A stretch of DNA of 64,000 bases, taken from the NCBI GenBank assembly GCA_033065855.1, contig JAVXUO010002484.1, positions 186,001 to 250,000 of the forward strand, given 5' to 3'. Positions 25,901 to 38,271 of this stretch are shown here, piece by piece (the first letter of the stretch is position 1; each line of letters starts with the position of its first letter). The stretch comes from Escallonia rubra. Taxonomy: Eukaryota > Streptophyta > Magnoliopsida > Escalloniales > Escalloniaceae. Position numbers and translations under genes: made by a program. The notes beneath the pieces were generated by a model, which was not told the origin of the DNA, did no database searches, and saw only the letters and a program-made list of their open reading frames with translations.

Positions 25901-28900
25901 AATTTCAGCGAAGAGAATCTGACAGATGAGGGAAGAGAGAGAAGGGAGAGGGAGGGAGGGGGGGTGGGGTGATTTTGGTATAATCATTACAGCACATGAA
26001 ACTAAAATATACCATAAGAAGAATGAAAGAAAGACGTTGGCTAGATGATCATCAAGCTCGTTAAAGAGAATTACATGAAAGATTAACAAACCTTTCACGC
26101 CTTGAAAGTTCAGTTGTTTTTTCAATCTGCAAAGAGAAGAAAGTTACTTAGACTGGTCGATAATAACTGTAAACACAAGGATAGCAAATGAACTCCTTAA
26201 TTAATCAGCTCGAAAGAGACAGATGAATTGTATGAACTTACATCAATATCTCTAGCTTTCAAGTTCTTCTGCTTAACCATATTAGGATTCTCAATCTCTA
26301 TTACACCTTGGGTGCCTTTCTTCTTCTATTAAATCATTGACAACAAGATAGCAAGAAGCTACTTCAGATCCTTCACTGGACTAAACAAACAAGGGAAAGA
26401 TGCTTTCTCTAAAGACACAAACAACGAAATTAAAACGGCAGGCCACTTGTTTTGTGGGTTGTGGGGGTGGGGGGTCGGAAGGGAAACTCATCTGTGACAC
26501 TGTCTGAAAGGAAAAAATGCTTTCTGTAAAGAAACTGTGAAAAAAATACTTACTTCAGATTCTTCATCAGACTCCTCTTCAGATTCTTCTTCAGATCTCT
26601 CATTCTCTTCTGCTTCTGCCTCTTCCTGAAAACATCATATATTGAAACAATACATATAAAAGAGAGTAACAACATTGCCACAAGCAAATATCTGAAACAC
26701 ACCTAAGATTCAACAATCACAGAGAGTTTCCAGAGTTGGGACAATATTGACCACATTTATACTGGCCAATTGTTCGAAGTGCACATCTTCCAAAATTATT
26801 AGGTGGGAACAAAAAGATTTACTCCGTATTATTTTTTTTGTTACAGATTTCCCACATTACTTTTTTATAGACATCCCACATATTTTTTCTGTTCTCGTTT
26901 GGAACCAAAGAAAAATTATGTGGGATGTCTTTTAACAGGACACATATTCAACTGCACAACACTAGTCGGACGCAGAGTATGCCGTTTCTAAAAAGGAAGG
27001 AACCGATCACAATTTATTATCTAAATTAGTTACATGACTGGGATACTTCTTTTCGACAATACTTTTACATGCTTCCTGTTTCATGAAAGATTAGAGGAAG
27101 TAGGATACCCGTTTGAATGTGCGAGGACGAGAAGATGTACCAGCAACTGCAACCAATAAGTCAGAAGAAAAAATGAAGTTAGTCGATACTTGACCACAGA
27201 TCTCAAATATAGGACCAACTACACACCTCATGTGATCCCAAAAGAAGAAAAGAACCCAAAAAGAAACAGGAAATAACATCACAACAAAAAAAACAAGTTG
27301 GAGGAGAAAAAGACACCTCACCATCGTACCAGCAAACTAGATAAATAAAAAAGAAGCAACTAGATTTGAAGTAAAAAATGATAGAAGTGCTCAATAATCT
27401 CAAATAAAATCATGTTCCATCCTGATCAAATCTTCTTCTCCGTTTTTTTAGCCCTAGTTGTCGTTCTGGACTCAAATATTTTAATATACTGTTTATAAGG
27501 TTTCTCTAGCTCATAGCCTGCATTCCCGTCCAAATTAAGATCATATTTTCAATTCTGGTGTCTGATGTAAAGCACCAGAGTTCGAGTATCAACTCATACA
27601 GGTAAGCTCGCTGCTTGAGACTCTACTTGAGATACCACCACAATTAAGAGGCACAGTCCCTGGTCTATGCTGCCTACAGAGAGACTCGTGAAGACCTCTC
27701 TTATGAAAAGAGGACAAGGAAAAAGCGGAGCCGAGTTTCAAACTCCAATCTCCAGTGTCTGCATATTAACAGAATCTCTCCAACGAAACAATTTGGAGCC
27801 AAGAACCACCCAATACACCTAGGCTACTTTAAAGAGGGCAGAGTAAGATGCCAACGGATCAACAATTTGAAGAAAACAATCAGTAAATCAGTGCAAATCT
27901 GCCATCTATATCACCAGTTAATCATAGTTATACTCATTTTCAAGGTTTATGACAGCAGTATCTGTAACTACAACCCTTTTGTTGGAGCAATAATTCTAAT
28001 CACAATTAAAGAACTTCCACAGCTAGATCTTCCTAAATTCTGACACTTGCCCTTTTCATCTTGCTGTTCACCCAAGTAGACTATCAAATACATTCCCACA
28101 TTCAAGTCAAATTACAAACAACCCTGACAACTTCTAAAATTGTGCTGTCAAACTCAACAGTCTTGGTTTTACTTTGGTGGTTTCCAGAGAAGCCATCAAT
28201 CCTTCAACAGATAAGCTAGTCTTACTACATAACAGCAGGTAGACATAATATGACGTGTATCGGACCGTTTAACATGCCCTGCATCATTGCATTACACTCT
28301 GCTTCGAACCAATTCTTTCAGAAATTAGATTCGTGATTTCGATTCCCTTTTGTTCCAAACCAAACAAAAGGGAATTAAAATCAAGGAATTTCTATGTTGA
28401 GTTTGGAGAATAGAGGGAACGGATAGGTAATAAACATTTTCACAATCACACCCTCAGCGTACGATGAAAACCAACTATTGTAAGTAGTTTAACATGCAAT
28501 GGTGAGAGCAGATGGTGGCAGTGGTGTGTGAGTTGTAGTCGTAGTGTAAGTGATGGTGGAGTGGCGCGTGTGGTGGAAGTGGTGCGGGTCATGTCGCGTT
28601 ATCAGCAGGGTGGTGGGGTGGTATATATTGATGGTAATGGTGGTACTGGTGGTTGCGTTATTAGAGCCTCACTCATGATAATGATGGTGCTGACAACCAC
28701 GACGGTGGTGTAATTGTGGAATTGGCCGCAGCAACAGCAACAGCAACAGCAGCGGCGGTGGCGCAGTCTAGTGATAGTAATGGTGGTTGTAAGATTAGAG
28801 TGTCCTTAGTGGTAATGCTGATGACCGTAGTGACGGCGGCAGCAACACCGATAGTGTGGCATCAGCAGTGGTTGTCATGGTGTGGCATCAACGGCGGCGG

Positions 28901-30104
28901 TAGTGGCGGTGGAGTCTAGTGATAGTTATGGACGTAGTGGTGGTGGCGGATCAGTCTAGTGATGGTAACAGAGGTAGTGATGGCAATGATATAAGGGTGC
29001 CACTAGCAATACTGTCAGTGACAGTAGTGACGGTGTCGGCAGCAACCACGTTGACAGTGGTGATAATAGTGGTGTGGAGGCAACGAAAGGAATGGGGATC
29101 AATATCTTCTACACTAGCACCATTAATAACGCATTGTAACGGTGGTAGTGATAAACATGGTGGTCGTGGTGGTGATGTAACTCTCTCGTGGTAGCAATGG
29201 GGAAGGTGATGGTGGTGGTGATGTCAACAACCTGGTGGTGGTGGTGGTGGTGTAATGATATTAGTGTGGCGGTTGTGGATGCAAGGATCCAATGGTGGCC
29301 GTGATGGTAGTAGTGGTGGTGGCGCCAGGGGCAGTTGTAGGGGTGGTGGTGGTGAAATTGGTGTAAAGGAGATGGAGAAGGTGGTGATCGTGTTGGTGGG
29401 TTCATGGGTTCTAGAGACTAAGGAAAGGGTAAATAGATTAAATAATTCTTCTCAATTCAATTAAATCCAAATCCCATAAAACCCAAGCATTTTCCATCGG
29501 ATTTCACACTATAGAAACAAATCCACTCACACAAAATCCAATTCCACTAGCTTTTTTTAAGAATTCCAAGAAACTAAAAATGAGTATTTGAAATGAAATT
29601 CCATCAAATCCATAGTTCCAAACACACTCTTACCCTTTTTGTTGTAAAGGGAATATTTCTCTAAACTTAATTCACCAAAGCACATACTACCATAACAAGT
29701 TCATAATTACCAAAAGCTACTGAATCCCCAACTACCAACGACTTCAATCAATAATCCCTAGAAATTACTACCTCAAACACAAAACCCTTCCAGAACAATA
29801 AATAACATTACTCAAAGTTCAGCTATTCGGCATAGTTCAATCGACCTAGAGAGTATCCAATGCAAAATTCAGCCAAAAACACGCCCCACCATATAAAAAG
29901 CAACACAATTAACCATAACAACCCGCTCGCCAAAATAAATCTCAAGAACTCCAACCATCAGATCCAGCAATCAAAAAACGAAACCTCCAACAACAAAACA
30001 CACACACAATTAAACAGACAGAGGGAGGAAGACATACGCATCTCTTCGGGGGTGGAGAACTGGCGACGGCCGGTGGGCTTGCCCTTGAACTTTCCTCGGC
30101 CCAT
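22920..30104 (-). CDS. PP28/PDAP1-type casein-kinase-substrate phosphoprotein, 8 exons
   Basis: The exons are 30038-30104, 27109-27146, 26554-26625, 26242-26325, 26092-26126, 24438-24523, 23052-23117 and 22920-22954. They join in phase to 160 codons, close to the ~164 of the Arabidopsis protein as I recall it. Signatures in order: N-terminus MGRGKFKGKPTGRRQFSTP; LAGTSSRPRTFKR; an acidic Glu/Ser run with SEEESEEESDEESE (likely CK2 sites); KKKGTQGVIEIENPN; IEKTTELSRRERE; HERYMKLQEQGKTEQARKDL; and the basic coiled tail ERLALIRQQRAEAAKKR ending VEARK. The animal member binds PDGF and is a CK2 substrate; the plant role is not known to me. All junctions use GT-AG. About 0.5 kb of exon is spread over 7.2 kb because introns 1 (2.9 kb), 5 (1.6 kb) and 6 (1.3 kb) are swollen by repeats. 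Confidence 0.9.
24924..25761. mobile_element. PIF/Harbinger-like MITE, copy 2, in intron 5 of the PP28-type gene
   Basis: The left end GGGACTGTTTGATAAAACTG and the reverse complement of the right end GGATGTGTTTGATAACACAA are inverted repeats, both leading into TTTAAGT-type tracts. TTA flanks the element on both sides (24921-24923 and 25762-25764). The interior (25140-25510) is GGTGGTGGCGGCGG-rich and encodes nothing recognisable. It lies in an intron and does not touch splice sites. Confidence 0.7.
25796..25812. repeat. Poly-G tract (17)
   Basis: Uninterrupted run of 17 G on the + strand within intron 5 of the PP28-type gene, 35 bases after the MITE. It may be a length-unstable site; the true length is sensitive to sequencing error. 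Confidence 0.9.
28347..28374. repeat. Perfect short palindrome in intron 1
   Basis: CCCTTTTGTT is followed by a short spacer and then AACAAAAGGG, giving ten-base arms. It lies at the edge of the GTG-rich block in intron 1 and could be one end of a degraded inverted-repeat element. Confidence 0.5.
28500..29420. repeat. GTGG/GCGG trinucleotide-rich block in intron 1 of the PP28-type gene
   Basis: About 0.9 kb of GTGGTG, GGCGG and CAGCAA repeats. The several overlapping open frames here (Val/Gly-rich on +, His-rich on -) reflect composition and not genes. The right flank TCCAAACACACTCT near 29615-29630 resembles the terminal motif of the MITE family, but I could not pair it with a clear left end. 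Confidence 0.6.
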
Positions 30105-30354
30105 ACTACCTCTGATCCAAAAACAAAATCGACGCTAAATTAGAGAAAGAATCAGAGTGGCCGCCTAGTGAAGCTGTTGATTGTGCTTCTTTCTGATGAA
30201 CAAAGGCCCCCTTTTTATCTTTTCTCCCTGAACAGACGGGATTCCCCCGAAAGAGAGAAAAGAAAACTGAAACCCTAGTCGCCTAAAAAAATGCAAATTT
30301 GGGAGGGGGGGGGGGGGATCGTGGAGAGAGAATCTTGGGTGCGGATAATTTATT

Positions 30355-30370
30355 CGCCTATTTAAAGGTG
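30355..30370 (-). promoter_or_regulatory. Possible TATA box of the PP28-type gene
   Basis: On the minus strand CCTTTAAATAGG lies about 255 bases upstream of the start codon at 30104. The distance implies a leader of about 220 bases. Sequence resemblance only. Confidence 0.3.
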
Positions 30371-30820
30371 GTCCCCATCCGCAACTCACGTTCAAGTGAC
30401 TGTTGATGAACCAAACGCGATCTTTGTTTCAGTAATGCTAAAAAAAGAATTTATTTTAGTTACTGTATTTGTTTACTCAGGTACAAGTGATTTTTAATGA
30501 ATTAATCACGAATGTTGTTTTAGTAATGCTAAAAGAGTAATCTTTTGGTTAATGTGCTTATTGTTTTCTTGTTATGGTCGATTACAATTGCAGCTCGCAG
30601 GTGAGGCCGAGTCCTCTCCTTACATTGCAATCCTTTTTAGATGGCGGCGTTATAGTAAATTCTATATGGGTAATGTACATACACGAATCCACGCTCCCTT
30701 TACGCACAAACATGGAGTGATTGCACTTAGTGGGTCTTATGTACGATGACATCATTTAGTACATAAACTGCATTATTTGAGGGGGTAAGTTCAAGCTCAC
30801 TCATGGATGCCACAAACTAA

Positions 30821-32120
30821 GGGTGTGTTTGAAACTCTTGTAATTTTTTGTTTGTAATTTTCAAAAAAAGAAAAATCAAAACCTGTTTTGTTTTTATTTT
30901 TTATAAAAAGAGGCAAGTGTTTGATTGAAGAGTTTGTGATTTTGAGTTTTTTTTTCTTTTCTTATCTTTTCCTTCTCATATTTCTTTTTCTACCTAATGT
31001 CTTCAAAACACTACCTCTATCGCTCTCAAACTCACAACACCACCGCCCATTGCCACCACATAAACTAATTCACCGTCGTCGAAGAGGACCCGGCCTCTAC
31101 CAACGATGACTTGGCCACCGCCGTCGCCTCCGACGACTTGGCCTCCACCGCCTTAGCCTCTGAAGTTTGATGCACCATTATTGACCCCCTTTTAAACCCC
31201 AGATCTGATGATGGTAAATTGTCACTGGGCAAGGACCTCCACCTCCATCAACGATGACGACTTGCCTCCGTAGTTAAAGGCACCATTATTGACCCTTTAA
31301 ACCCCTGATTTGATGGTGATAAATTGGTGTTGGGCAAGGAATTTTGACGGCTGATCATGGTGGTGGTAGCAGGAGAAATTTATGGTGGTGGAGCAGGAGG
31401 AGTCGGCAGTGGTGGCCTAGATATTTGGGCAGCGACAGTGGGTGGTGCCAATGGTTATAGCCGTCGGTGGTGGTGCTCGTGTGTGGGGTGAGGGAGAAGG
31501 AAGAAGAGAAGAGGATGGTAACAGTCAACGGTGGTGATGTGTGTGTTGTGTGGTGGGGGTGGGGAAGAGAGATGGTGGCATATGATGGTGCTAACAACCG
31601 GCGGTGGTGCTGTGTGTTTGTGTGGTGGGGGTGGGGAATGGAGATGGTGGCACATGGTGGTGCTAACAAACGGCGGCAGTGCTGTGTGTTTGTGATGAGG
31701 GGGGATGGTGGCCAGGGATAACATTGGGGATGTTGTTGCTGATATTGTGTGTGGGGTCATGGAGCGAGGGGGAAAATGATGGCCACATGGTAACAGGTTT
31801 GGTGGTGGTGGGGTGGCTGTATGGAGGCGGCAGGTAGGGAAGGGGCCATTGAGGTGGAGATGGTGGCAGCGTTGAAAGTGACAGCCTAAAGAAATGGGTT
31901 TTGTCAAAATTGGCTCATGTATTGCTTGTAACAGAGTTTGAAGGTTATATTTCAAAATAAAAACTAAAATTGAAAACTCCAAAATTTAGTTTTCAAAAAC
32001 AAGCCAAAATTGAAAACTAGTTTAAAAAACTGAGGGTAAAAAAAAACAAAATTGTTTACCAAACGTCAGTTTTTTTATCAATTTACAAAACTGAAAACAA
32101 GAACTCAGTCAAACGCTATC
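30821..32120. mobile_element. PIF/Harbinger-like MITE, copy 3 (1.3 kb)
   Basis: The left end GGGTGTGTTTGAAACTCTTG and the reverse complement of the right end GATAGCGTTTGACTGAGTTC are inverted repeats that lead into matching AAAACTGAAAAC-type tracts. TAA flanks both sides (30818-30820 and 32121-32123). The interior is CACCGCC-rich on the left and GTGGTGGGGGTGG-rich on the right, including an internal near-duplicate (TGTGTGGTGGGGGTGGGGAA at about 31550 and 31617). No transposase; the 175-codon His/Pro-rich minus frame is a composition artefact. Confidence 0.7.
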
Positions 32121-32123
32121 TAA

Positions 32124-35100
32124 GTGTATTTTGAAAATAACGTCAACTGTATTCTGAATATGAAGTCAAGAAAGAATGTATGGAGCGTAATATAACGATA
32201 TGAACGAAGGAAATAGACAAGGCAACATCATCAGAGCCTAAAGGGACCGGAAGTGATTTAAGTAAAGCTTAGGCGCAAAGTCAGTAGAGTAGGCATGCGT
32301 GAGCATCTTTGATCAGAATGTCTGGTTTGAACACGATGATGAACTCCCATTTTTCCTCTTTATAAATGAAGTCTAAAGCCATTCAACTTAAACCTTCATA
32401 TGGTGGTTAGAGTCTAGTAAATGCACTATTAGCTATGTGTAGGAGTGACAATTCCACAAAGGACAACTAGTTGTAATAAAGTTCAGCCAGCTCAAGCCAC
32501 AAAATTACACATAGTAACCCTCTCTCCTAAACCACATACACAGTAAACCCTACACTCCCAAACCACATACACATAGCAAACCCTAAATGCGCCTCCCTCC
32601 GTCGCCCCACCGTGCGGTAGCTCGCGTGGGGCGGATGTCGGTCTCTGATGTACTCTAATAATATGTTAGCAGATCCATTGTTGGGTTTGTGGTCTCATGT
32701 GGGTCATAGAACGTAGCCGGTGACAAATTGTGAGGTTAGGGCCCATGGTGACGTTTCTCCTAGCGACAATCACGACTGATCGACGGGCATCCACCATCGG
32801 AGAGGTCGATCAGTGGTGGTGACAAAAAGAGCTAGATCTAACCCAACAAGGACTAGCTTCAATAAGGTCAAGCCTGATTTGAAGCTCTCAAAGCAGTGAG
32901 GTATCCACCATCAAATCCATAGATCGGCGATGTTGGTAATATATTGATTGAGCTGCACCTCTCTGACCGCATAATAGTGCAGATCTATACAGTCGCCCGA
33001 CTGCCTGACTTTTTGTCAACGTTTAGACAAACTGCAACGATGTGAACCTTTGATTGACCATAGCTACCGCCGCCTGTCACCAAAAATGTTGTCGACAATT
33101 GTCGGAATCATCGCTAGAAATATTGGTTAGAAATGCAGTGGCCTGAGTCTATACTACAAGTCCCTCCTTGCCGGTGATCTTTGCCCGGAACACTATAGTC
33201 GATGGCGTAAGTAATTGTCTGTCTCAATTTTTTCCATGCGACACCTCATATAGGTTGGCACGTATTAGTTCGGGTTGACAATTCGTTCATTTCCTTTAGT
33301 TGCTCTGCTTGAACCGTAATTGTCTTTGAACCTTGTTTCTTTCTCGAACGTCATTTTAAACTAGATATAGGGTTTGTTTCACTTCTAGGCACGGGCTTTT
33401 TAATATGCTTGGTGAGACTGGTTTTTACTATTCTATTCGGATCGGGGATCTTATTTATGTGTTGTCGGGAATAGCATGGGGAGGTTGTATTTGAGTGGCA
33501 TGAACTTTTCCTTGCACTTTTAGTATTAATGCCTCATTGACTGAAGTAACAACGGGTTTCTGTAATTCCTGCTTTAATTCTTTCCAAATAGGTAGAATAG
33601 TGTTTTGGGGTCTTGTTGTGTGGTTTGGGGGGGGGGGGGGGTGGTAGTAAAAGGTGAAAGATGGAAAGTGATCCCTGGAGGCTGGCCGGGGTTTTAATTT
33701 CTTGCTTGTGGGGTTTGGGGGGGGGGGGGAGGTGATGGTGGTTTAGTTAGGCAAGTTTGGCCTCGTCTTAATTTCTCAGTCATTGCTAGGCCTTATAAGT
33801 TTCGAGCTTGGATCATTTGTGTCTTAGTGTTGACACTCTCCCTTGCGGCTCTTTCCCAATCACGTTTCCTTTTAGGTACCTGCCCGTTTCCATAGTAGGC
33901 GTCGTCTTTGTAAGTGTAAATTTGAGCATGAGTTACGTAGTGTTTGCCTATTTGATCAGAGATGGCGTAGTTACAAGTGATCAGATATATTCTTAAGGTT
34001 TTTCCGGCTTGCTTCAAGGATTATATCTCGTATTCCTCTAAGTCAACTGTGAGCTTTGAATGCACAACTGGGATAAACTATAAGCTTTGAATAAATATCT
34101 GAAAGGGTTTTAAGTGTCTTCTAACGAGGGAATTTGACAGATGGGATTGCTGAGATACAAGATATGCACTCCACGAACTTTGGAATCTACATGGGACTGC
34201 TTACATTTTTGTTATTTTAGATTCTCGTTGTTGTAATAGTAAAAACAAAAGAATGATTATTATTTACTATGTATTATGGATCCATCTGGGTGAGTCACCC
34301 AAATGTTACTTTTGATTTTGTAGCGTAGCTTAGATTTCGACAACTTAAAGCCAATAGTTTTAGTACGTCTTGCATGGTTTTGAATAGTGGGTTTGCTTCT
34401 TTTGGTATAACCACCTGTGAAACAATCTGCTCTTGTAACTAAATCTTTGTTTTTGAGATGCAATTCTACAAATTACATAAATAAATAAAAAAACTAGTTG
34501 TAATGCACTTCCGTACTCACTCGCATTGCTTTATAGCTTCACTCGTATGACGAAATGACCAACACACACTGTGGGAGCCTGCGTGTTGGGGAATCACTCA
34601 TGTCAGCCTTCACTCTAGTACCTTTGCAATGTGTCAAACCTCGCAATGAGTTAAATTGTATTTTCCATTATGTGTTCTATGATGTCCTTAAGGGCTTCTT
34701 CTTTTCTTTTTTCTTTTTTTATTTATTAATTTTGCCTCCTCGAGTTCCGATTCGTAAAAACTTGGTTTCTTATATAAATATATGTGATACCATTGGTTTA
34801 GGGTGACCCGGTTTATTTGGCTCCATTTGAATTGGAAGTTTTAGGGCGTGCTCGGTACTTTATAATTTCTTTATTTGTTTTGTATTTTATTAGATTTTTA
34901 AGAATTTGGAGACTACACGGGTTAAGATTTTGAGTTTGGTTATAATAAGTTTTAAGGAGCCTTCAAGGAAGCCATAAGAAAAGATCTCTTTGGAATTTTG
35001 ACGTCCAATAAAAGGCAAGAACGTACACAATCCGGGTTATGGCCGTTGTCGTAATATCGCTTAAGGCTTAGTTGAGTTTTTGCACAAGTAAACAATTTTA

Positions 35101-36879
35101 TTTTTCACGTTTGTCACCATTAATTGTTCACCCCTGTATGAAACAAGCAAGTGTACTTTTCTTTTGTTCCTTGCTTGAGTTCATGTGTCTTCTTGAACCT
35201 CTTATCCGCAATTATCTCAAGACGACCCATTCACATGGTCTCAACTAAAGAAAAATTTGAACAGCTACTCCACCGCATGTTTGGTAGCGTTTAATTCGGA
35301 ATTGATGGTGACACCCGCATGTCTTCTTGAACCTCTTATTGGTAGTGTTGGTATGGAAGCCATAGCAATCAGTGTCCCAACCATCAGTTCTATATCTTGA
35401 TCGGAAGTAGCCCTTCGTGAAAGGCAAGCATAGCTTCCTCTATGACAAGGAATCCCAGCGTCAGAGCACCCTAGCAGGGCGTCCGTGAAGGGTCAGATGC
35501 CAAGGGGCATCCAAACGTTTAACCTGGGCATTGAATATGGGAGTTATGCTCTTTTCGATTTGGTTGTGACTGAACAAATCATCTTTCACTTTCCTTAAAA
35601 AGTAGCACCGCTACTCTCTTAACTGAAAAAGAACTTACATGTGAAATATATTATCCAAGCTAGCTGGAAAAAGGAAAGGGTACTAGGCAGAGGAAGAGTT
35701 GGGCATGACCCAGGCGAGGACACTAGGGTAAGGTGGGGTGGGGCTTAAAGTTATGATGAAAGCCTTAAGGGTCCAGATCTAGGACGCCTGAGTTCCATGC
35801 CAGACCAATTTGACTTCTTTGACCTGCAATGTGGCATATAGAGCGGGTCCAATGCACCACCATGTCTACTTGAACAATATATGGACTTACGCCTTACTCA
35901 CTTTAATATATTTATATGCGACTCGTTCGATTGTGCAGTTCTGAATGAAATTAAAGCTTGATATGTAGGTTATTTCTTTCTTGTAGTGTACCTAAACTTT
36001 GGTGAATGTGAAGGTTTTGCAATTTTGCTCGATTATGCAATTATAGTATTAGGGTTAGAAGGGGAAAAATAAGAAGAAAAAACAACAAGTTTCCTTCCAA
36101 GAAACAAAGTGAAAAACCATTTTTTTTAGTGGTTACTAGCGATTCTTCATTCTATTAGTTGGTCTCTTTATAATTTATCTCCATTTTCTCACATTAAGTT
36201 TCCTAAGATTTACTCCCCCGACTCTAGATTTTTAACTATTTTTTGTTCCATTTACTGCTTTAATAACAATTCTTTCTCCTTATATACATGTTTTATTTGG
36301 TATTAACGGGTGATTATAGAGTTCTTTACTAAAGCGTCTTCCACGGTAGTTGCATCTTAAGGGAAGCGTATGTATCCTTGCTCGTCTCGATTGTCTATTC
36401 AATTAGTTGTACTAAATCTTGATATTTTTATAACTTATGTTTTCATATCTTTATTATCTGACATACTTGATTCCATCAGAATGTCCCCTTAGGCAATTAG
36501 CTAGTTCCAACAATCTCAAGGACATAAACAAAATTTTCTGTTAGAACAAAGAAGAAATTGAGTTGTATAAGAAAATTAAAATTTCTGATAGCACCATCGT
36601 TCTTACATTATGATCTGGCATAAGTAGCAGTAAGTTTACAATCACACTGAAGAGATATAATTGTAATTCCTTCCTGTTAAAACTCTTGATGGTTCTTGAC
36701 ATTAAGAACTGTTTTGTTACATATTTGGTTTGATAATTGTCAACGGTGCTGCACAAAAAGTAGAGATTCAAATGCCAAGATAGAAGAAGAAAAAAAGCTG
36801 AACATCCTCAAACCATGCATGAAATTATTCAAGTCCCAAGTGCCAACCAAATCAGGACATGCATGCAAGTGTATTGGCA
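32124..36879. other. Gene-free intergenic DNA
   Basis: No ORF with a recognisable family. At 32580-33200 the DNA is GC-richer (GTCGCCCCACCGTG) with no open frame of note. At 33620-33735 there are two poly-G tracts in a local imperfect duplication. At 35430-35560 there is an unclassified GC-richer patch. The remainder is AT-rich. The end is the 3' flank of the minus-strand UGT. Confidence 0.35.
33605..33750. repeat. Two poly-G tracts (15 and 13) in an imperfect local duplication
   Basis: Runs of G at about 33627-33641 and 33717-33729 are each preceded by a similar context (CTTGTTGTGTGGTTT and CTTGCTTGTGGGGTTT) and followed by GTGGTAG or GAGGTGATGG, suggesting a small tandem duplication around a G run. 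Confidence 0.7.
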
Positions 36880-38271
36880 TCATTGCAGAAAGGCTTGCAA
36901 CTTCTGAACAAAGCCATTGATATATGTATCCTCCAGCCCTTTGCTCAACAAGAAATCCCTCCATTTAGCATGGCTGGCTCGTACCTCCTTCCCCACCTTA
37001 CTATGAACCTCCATTACCATTCTTATTGCCTTGCAGACCCCGTCCTTGGAGAACTTTCCATCTTCATGTCCTTTCTCAACTTCCACTCCAACTTTCAGGT
37101 CTCCTTCCATCAATCTTGCATTGATGATTTGATCACCCATATGAGGCAACAAGACCAACTGACACTCGTTAACCATGGCCTCGGACAAGGACCCCGAACC
37201 GCAGTGTGTGACAAAGCACCCCACGGAAGGGTGTGCCAAAATCAGTTGTTGCTGAACCCAACCTCCATGGACAACACCTTTCCCACGAGTTCTCTCCTCA
37301 AATCCTTCTGGCAAAGCCGACTCAACTGTCTCGGCTCCTCTAGGTGTTTTTAGGGCTGCAAGAAATGGCAGTCCGGTAAGCTCAAGGCCTAAGACTAGTT
37401 CTTGGAACTGATCCTTCTCGAGTACACATTGACTTCCCAATGCGCAGAAAACCAGCGTTTTAGCTCTGAATCTGTCCAGCATCCTGCTCCATCTTTCGTC
37501 CAGGGTAGAACTTGGTGGTTCTGGCCGAACAGGACCCGCTAGAATAATAGGCTTTTTGAACCGGCTTTCAAGGTACTCGCAGTAAGGCCCTTCCATCTCT
37601 TTACAAGTCTTAAAACCCACCGCATCACATTCTGTAGTTGAAATCAATAAGCGTTCCACTAATGATATGCTGCCACCATAGTCTAACAGGGATGCATTAG
37701 CTAGTCCTCGGGCTTCGTGTGCAAGGAGCTTTATCGATGAAGAAGGAAAACCAGGTGGGGGTTCCATCAAATCAGCTTCATTGTTTCGCCCAGGCCTCAG
37801 TAAGTAGCCTACAGCTGCAGGGCTAATGGTGCAGTAATGAATAGATTTGATGTCCAAACTTCGCGCCACTGATGGTAGCCAATGTGTGAAATCAAAGAAT
37901 ACAAAGTGGGGTTTGAGTTCTTGGAGAAACGATTCGATAGTTGGCCGTGTGAGATCCATGGCTGTCATTATAAGAGAATGCAATGGATCAGGAACATCCG
38001 CGGTTGTTTCGGCACCAAAAGGGAGGCCGTCGACGTGTGGAACGGTTAATGGTATGAAGCTCAAGCGATTTGGCTGGAGATTGAAATGCTCTAACTTGGC
38101 TAGTGTTTTGGTTGGTATGAAGAAGGAGATCCGATGGCCTCTCTCTGCGAGTTTGTTGGAGATGTGAAGAAATGAGGTCAGGTGTCCCATGGCAAACCAC
38201 GGGTACATAGCTATGTGACAAGGTTTGTCGCCCATTCTATTTGTATGCTCTGATTGTTTGGGGGAAGCCAA
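36880..38271 (-). CDS. UDP-glycosyltransferase, UGT79 type (intact, copy UGT-A)
   Basis: A 463-residue single-exon family-1 glycosyltransferase. Members of the UGT79 group usually add a second sugar to flavonoid or anthocyanin 3-O-glycosides in the cytosol; the real donor and acceptor cannot be read from sequence. The N-terminal motif HIAMYPWFAMGHL carries the presumed catalytic His30, and FFDF holds Asp127, aligned with the usual His-activating Asp. The PSPG donor-binding box runs from Trp338 to Gln381 ([26 protein letters not shown], ending PHMGDQ). The start may be the ATG at 38271 or the inner ATG at 38235 (MGDKPCHIAMY), which fits the family better. It shares its strand with the two UGT copies 8-17 kb away but is clearly more diverged from them than they are from each other. 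Length is normal and no lesion is seen. Confidence 0.92.
   Translation of the reverse strand: MASPKQSEHTNRMGDKPCHIAMYPWFAMGHLTSFLHISNKLAERGHRISFFIPTKTLAKLEHFNLQPNRLSFIPLTVPHVDGLPFGAETTADVPDPLHSLIMTAMDLTRPTIESFLQELKPHFVFFDFTHWLPSVARSLDIKSIHYCTISPAAVGYLLRPGRNNEADLMEPPPGFPSSSIKLLAHEARGLANASLLDYGGSISLVERLLISTTECDAVGFKTCKEMEGPYCEYLESRFKKPIILAGPVRPEPPSSTLDERWSRMLDRFRAKTLVFCALGSQCVLEKDQFQELVLGLELTGLPFLAALKTPRGAETVESALPEGFEERTRGKGVVHGGWVQQQLILAHPSVGCFVTHCGSGSLSEAMVNECQLVLLPHMGDQIINARLMEGDLKVGVEVEKGHEDGKFSKDGVCKAIRMVMEVHSKVGKEVRASHAKWRDFLLSKGLEDTYINGFVQKLQAFLQ

Noticed and set aside
27560..27780. Possible tRNA-derived SINE (GAGTTCGAGTATCAACTC resembles a B box)
   Set aside because: No convincing A box at the right spacing, no poly-A tail and no target duplication seen.
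29109..29405. His-rich minus frame and several Val/Gly-rich plus frames in PP28 intron 1
   Set aside because: They overlap one another on both strands and reflect trinucleotide repeats only.
31455..31982. 175-codon His/Pro-rich minus-strand frame
   Set aside because: Interior of the 30821-32120 MITE; translation of GTGG repeats with no domain.
36859..38167. Plus-strand frames of 106-164 codons opposite UGT-A
   Set aside because: Shadows of the intact glycosyltransferase; similar frames recur opposite UGT-B and UGT-C for the same reason.
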